Below the pieces are notes generated by a model. The model was not told the DNA's origin. It saw only the letters and a list, made by a program, of their open reading frames with translations, and did not search any database. A stretch of DNA of 64,000 bases. It comes from Actinomucor elegans (taxonomy: Eukaryota; Mucoromycota; Mucoromycetes; Mucorales; Mucoraceae). The stretch covers positions 186,001 to 250,000 of the forward strand of contig JAMSLZ010000019.1 of the NCBI GenBank assembly GCA_026027325.1, written 5' to 3'. The position numbers were made by a program, and so were the translations under genes. Positions within the stretch are counted from its first letter, which is position 1. Each line of letters begins with the position of its first letter. Below, piece by piece: positions 60,656-64,000 of this stretch.

Positions 60656-62803
60656 ATGGTTTCATTGACTGCATCAAATTCAAATACACGGCAATCTGTT
60701 GCAGATCTCACTACAGACACAAGAACAACTACTGGAGATGTTCCTCCATCACTCGTTGGCGCTTCCACAACATTGTTGGATGATTATATCTATGTTTTCG
60801 GTGGAAGAGTAGCATCAACTCGACAAATGACCAACCATTTATATATACTGCATTTACCAACACTTTCTTGGGTCCGACATATTGCTCCCCCTGATTCTGC
60901 AATACCTCCAGTGCCTCGCTACTTTCACTCTGCTTCCATGTACAAAAATCGTTATATTGTTATATTTGGAGGCATGGGAAACGCATCAGGTAGACGTCCT
61001 CGTCAACCAAAGCCTGAAGCTGAAGAAAAGCTCGTTGCCATGGATGATGTGGTCATGTTCGATATAGAGACTATGTCCTGGGTCGAAATCAATGTATCAC
61101 CTAGTATTTTTACACCTCAGGCGCGGTACGCGCACCTTTCCACTGTCTGGGATTCAGACAAATTGATTGTTATGGGAGGACAAGATATAGCAAATCAGCA
61201 CATTAACGAAATTAATATTTTTGATCTGACAGAATGCGCTTGGATCCACGGCGGTCCTATTAATGGGCCATATGATGCCTACCGTGCAGTCGCCTTTTGC
61301 CCAACTGTCAGAGAGAATACTTCATCATGTGGCGGTAAAGGTCTCCCGCCCTTTTGGAAAGCAAATACCGAGCAACTTGAATCAGATCAACCACCCGCCT
61401 GTATATATTCTAATTACAACTTTAATGACTTGACACGCGAACTCCAAAGTTTTTATCCCATGAGATCGTCACATACCGTCGATTTTAATGATCACGCGTC
61501 CGAAATGTCTGGTTCAATACTGCCTCCAGGCCTTCGATTCCCTACAGGCTATTTGATGGGTCAATATTTTGTGGTGTCTGGTACCTTTATGAACGCAAAT
61601 CAAAGAGGCTTTCAAATCTGGGCTCTCAACTTGACAAATCTCACCTGGTCTCACGTTGATACTGGCTCTATTTTATCGAACGGATCTTGGAATCGTGGTC
61701 TTCTTTCCAAGCAAAAGTATTATGTTTTGGGCCATTCTCAGCGTGATCTCAAAGATGACTATAGTTACCGCCGTATCAATTTTGATCATATCGCCATCGT
61801 TGATTTGGAAGCCTATGGCATCTACTCATCACCTGCATCAACCTGTTCACCTGTTGCGCAAGAACTTGGTTTAGCTATGCTGAACGAACCTGGGCTGTCT
61901 GACATGAACATATGGACTACGGATCAACAATCCATCCCAGCCAACTCCGTCATCTTGGCTGAACGTTGGCCTGACTTTTCACAGCTTTTACAGGATCATA
62001 AAACAGTAGATGCTCGTTCGGAAAACACAACACATACAGAACCTTACAAAAAACAACTCTTGTTTCCCGAAACCTATGCTGTCACCCTAGCCTTTTTGCA
62101 ATACCTCTATACAGATCATCTGATTACAGCCCAGCAATATCAACCTCATATACTTTCCAAGCTTTTAGTACTGGCAGACATGTACAATTTGGAAAGACTT
62201 CGTCAACTTGCTACATTTGCATTACATCAACTACTAACTATTTCCACTGCAAGTATGGTTTATGAAACAGCTACACTTACTTCCCAAACTGCGCTTCAAG
62301 TGCGTGCATTAAGAATCATGATGAATGCCAAGCGCCTACTTCTCAATCAACAGCAGCATCAGACTCAGCCCTATCACCACCACATAAAAGACACTCCTTT
62401 ACCGCCTGCACCACACACTATGGGGTTACTCTCGCCTTCCAATAGCAATATGGCACCGATGCAGCACGATCATCACCATCATCAAGCACCACCTACACCA
62501 GATTGGTCTACTTTACCTATATCACCATCCAGTAGCATCACAGTGCCTGGAAGCAGCACTGGATCTTATTATTCTTCTTCTGACGAACCCATGTCTCCCA
62601 TGTCTTTTCCATCTTCACCAGCAGGAGGTTATTCCAATTTACGTCGTTTAGCTCAGCCTGGTATGTCACCTTCATCCAGCGAAAAAGTACAACAACGCTA
62701 CATGTATCCTTCCTCTCCTTCTACAGGCTCGTTCAAGGGTAGTATAAAAAAGCCTGCCTATTTTGATAATATGGGGTCTAGATCTCTAGCTACCTTTCAG
62801 TAA
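60656..62803 (+). CDS. Kelch-repeat and BTB domain protein (715 aa)
   Basis: A single exon of 716 codons. N-terminal residues about 25-395 hold Kelch-type repeats: GASTTLLDDYIYVFGGR, ASMYKNRYIVIFGGMG, LSTVWDSDKLIVMGGQD and later less regular ones with conserved Trp (TMSWVEI, NLTWSHVD). A BTB/POZ domain follows at about 412-560 (DMNIWTTDQQSIPANSVIL, then TYAVTLAFLQYLYTDHLI and LLVLADMYNLERLRQLA), then a His/Pro/Ser-rich disordered tail. The layout resembles LZTR1-like and fungal Kelch-BTB proteins, which often serve as cullin-3 adaptors or Ras-pathway regulators; the specific role here is inference. The first in-frame ATG is 60656; upstream codons open with TTG only. Intron-free and long for this window. 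Confidence 0.9.
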   Translation: MVSLTASNSNTRQSVADLTTDTRTTTGDVPPSLVGASTTLLDDYIYVFGGRVASTRQMTNHLYILHLPTLSWVRHIAPPDSAIPPVPRYFHSASMYKNRYIVIFGGMGNASGRRPRQPKPEAEEKLVAMDDVVMFDIETMSWVEINVSPSIFTPQARYAHLSTVWDSDKLIVMGGQDIANQHINEINIFDLTECAWIHGGPINGPYDAYRAVAFCPTVRENTSSCGGKGLPPFWKANTEQLESDQPPACIYSNYNFNDLTRELQSFYPMRSSHTVDFNDHASEMSGSILPPGLRFPTGYLMGQYFVVSGTFMNANQRGFQIWALNLTNLTWSHVDTGSILSNGSWNRGLLSKQKYYVLGHSQRDLKDDYSYRRINFDHIAIVDLEAYGIYSSPASTCSPVAQELGLAMLNEPGLSDMNIWTTDQQSIPANSVILAERWPDFSQLLQDHKTVDARSENTTHTEPYKKQLLFPETYAVTLAFLQYLYTDHLITAQQYQPHILSKLLVLADMYNLERLRQLATFALHQLLTISTASMVYETATLTSQTALQVRALRIMMNAKRLLLNQQQHQTQPYHHHIKDTPLPPAPHTMGLLSPSNSNMAPMQHDHHHHQAPPTPDWSTLPISPSSSITVPGSSTGSYYSSSDEPMSPMSFPSSPAGGYSNLRRLAQPGMSPSSSEKVQQRYMYPSSPSTGSFKGSIKKPAYFDNMGSRSLATFQ

Positions 62804-63332
62804 TCATTCCAATTCATAACTAATAAGCATATACCAAAAAAGACCTTCATTTTTTTTTTTACATCTATTTCTTTGTTATATTTACAGTCTGGTACTGTTC
62901 TATTGCTATCATCTACCTATTAAAAAAAACTCTCTCCTTTGTTTAGTAACTAAAATTAAAATTGCTACAGTAACCAAGTAGTCGTTCTGAAACCAAACCA
63001 CTTAATTGCAATGTTGGGATTAAATTACTGTTTTTTTGCTTTCATTGGTTAACCGAGATCAAGATTGAACATTATTATTACAAAACCTCAGTTTCAACTC
63101 GTAGACAGGAACAGCGAAGAAGAAAAAATCAGTGTGTCTGGATGGGATTAGCAAATGTAGAAAAAAACTAGTATGGCTTTTACGAAAAACTGTGTGTTTC
63201 TAAACGAATCTGCCTTTCATATTAACGTAGTCTGGCCAAAGGAGAACTTATCTATAGCGGTCAAAGTGCCCAAAGCATGAGCACAGCCAACTACCATTTT
63301 AGGTGCGATTTATTTTGCGGGCTTGATTAAAT

Positions 63333-63378
<46 letters not shown>

Positions 63379-64000
63379 CAAGAAAGCCAAAAGACCAAGA
63401 ACTTTATTGCATAGCTTAAGGTATATTAAACATTATATGGTTGTATGATGTCAAAAGGCTTAGCTAATCTCATATCACTGTACTGTTGGTAAAGTAACTA
63501 ACTGAATTATATGTAGATTATGTCGTAAAAACCGTTATATTGCTAGTTCAAGAAGATGTAATATTTGACATTAGAACCAACCGATAATTGCATTATGGAA
63601 AATGAAATATTCAGTCAATGAATGCAAACGTACATAATGCAATTACTGCCTTACGGTTTTATAGATATTTAAAGGTTTAATAAGTATACACTACATTCCG
63701 TTGTTCGAAAAGAACATGCCCATTTCTATCTATCTATTTTATTTCCATTTGTTGTGGATTTAGTAGATGCACTTGTGATTTTAATGGTTTTGTTGAGGGA
63801 TTTATGGATCATTAGGCCTTTTCGCTGCCAACCAATGAAAATTATATGCGACGACTTGACTTTTGTATAAAAAGAACTACCCCCCCCCCAAAGTGTAAAT
63901 CATTTATACTTTTTTTTAGTTTTACCTACAGTTATAAACTGTAGTTTATTAAAGAAAACAAGCTTTTATTTTCTATAGATTGGCCGAGAATTACAACACC
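62804..64000. other. Right-end intergenic region
   Basis: No gene is seen. It contains A/T tracts, notably 41 A at 63335-63375, and a C run near 63880-63889. A gene may begin off the right edge: a TATAAAA near 63867 and CT-poor sequence follow, but no start codon with an open frame is present. Confidence 0.5.
63335..63375. repeat. Poly(A), 41 bases
   Basis: The longest homopolymer in the window, in a gene-free stretch. Confidence 0.9.

Overview
The window looks like nuclear DNA of an early-diverging filamentous fungus, most likely Mucoromycota (order Mucorales). The evidence is an AT-rich sequence with long A/T homopolymers between genes, genes cut by introns of about 50-70 bases with CTAAC/CTAAT-like branch sites, a class V/VII-type chitin synthase with a myosin-like motor, and Ser/Gln/His-rich fungal regulators. 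The species cannot be named from the sequence alone. All gene models below were built by hand: exons were joined by reading GT..AG borders (one GC..AG) and checking that the phases close to a whole number of codons. No RNA evidence was available.

Layout. Bases 1-9.2 kb: the 5' end of an unidentified minus-strand gene, a single-exon XPG/FEN-like PIN nuclease, a seven-exon CAMK-type protein kinase, an unknown Ser-rich protein and a 60-residue Cys-containing protein. 9.2-12.8 kb: gene-poor. 12.8-17.7 kb: pyruvate decarboxylase and an ankyrin protein. 17.9-30.5 kb: two large genes head to head, a 1997-residue myosin-motor chitin synthase (minus) and a 1890-residue CHD/Mi-2-like SNF2 remodeller (plus) whose C-terminal tail contains two coding minisatellites. 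30.5-37.4 kb: GDP-mannose pyrophosphorylase between gene-poor stretches, and a decayed gene. 37.4-43.8 kb (all minus): a secreted or membrane-anchored protein, a peptide:N-glycanase joined to an L-type lectin domain, and an Alr4036-type FMN-binding protein with a GC-AG intron. 45.3-49.7 kb: the SIN3 corepressor. 50.9-52.0 kb: a zinc alcohol dehydrogenase. 52.0-55.7 kb: gene-poor. 55.7-62.8 kb: serine palmitoyltransferase subunit LCB1, a Ski8/WDR61 WD40 protein, and a Kelch-BTB protein.

There is no operon or obvious gene cluster. Several products share a theme (wall and glycan biology: chitin synthase, GDP-mannose synthesis, deglycosylation, sphingolipid synthesis; chromatin: CHD-like remodeller, SIN3), but adjacency here is not evidence of shared function.

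The most noteworthy observations are the PNGase-lectin fusion, the in-frame 9-bp and 15-bp coding repeats and the DESQ motif II of the remodeller, two genes whose first coding exon is only the ATG, a GC-AG intron, a kinase whose last exon is hidden inside a CTT microsatellite, and a diverged dispersed repeat of roughly 170 bp confined to the gene-free gaps. I found no tRNA, rRNA, CRISPR array or intact transposase.
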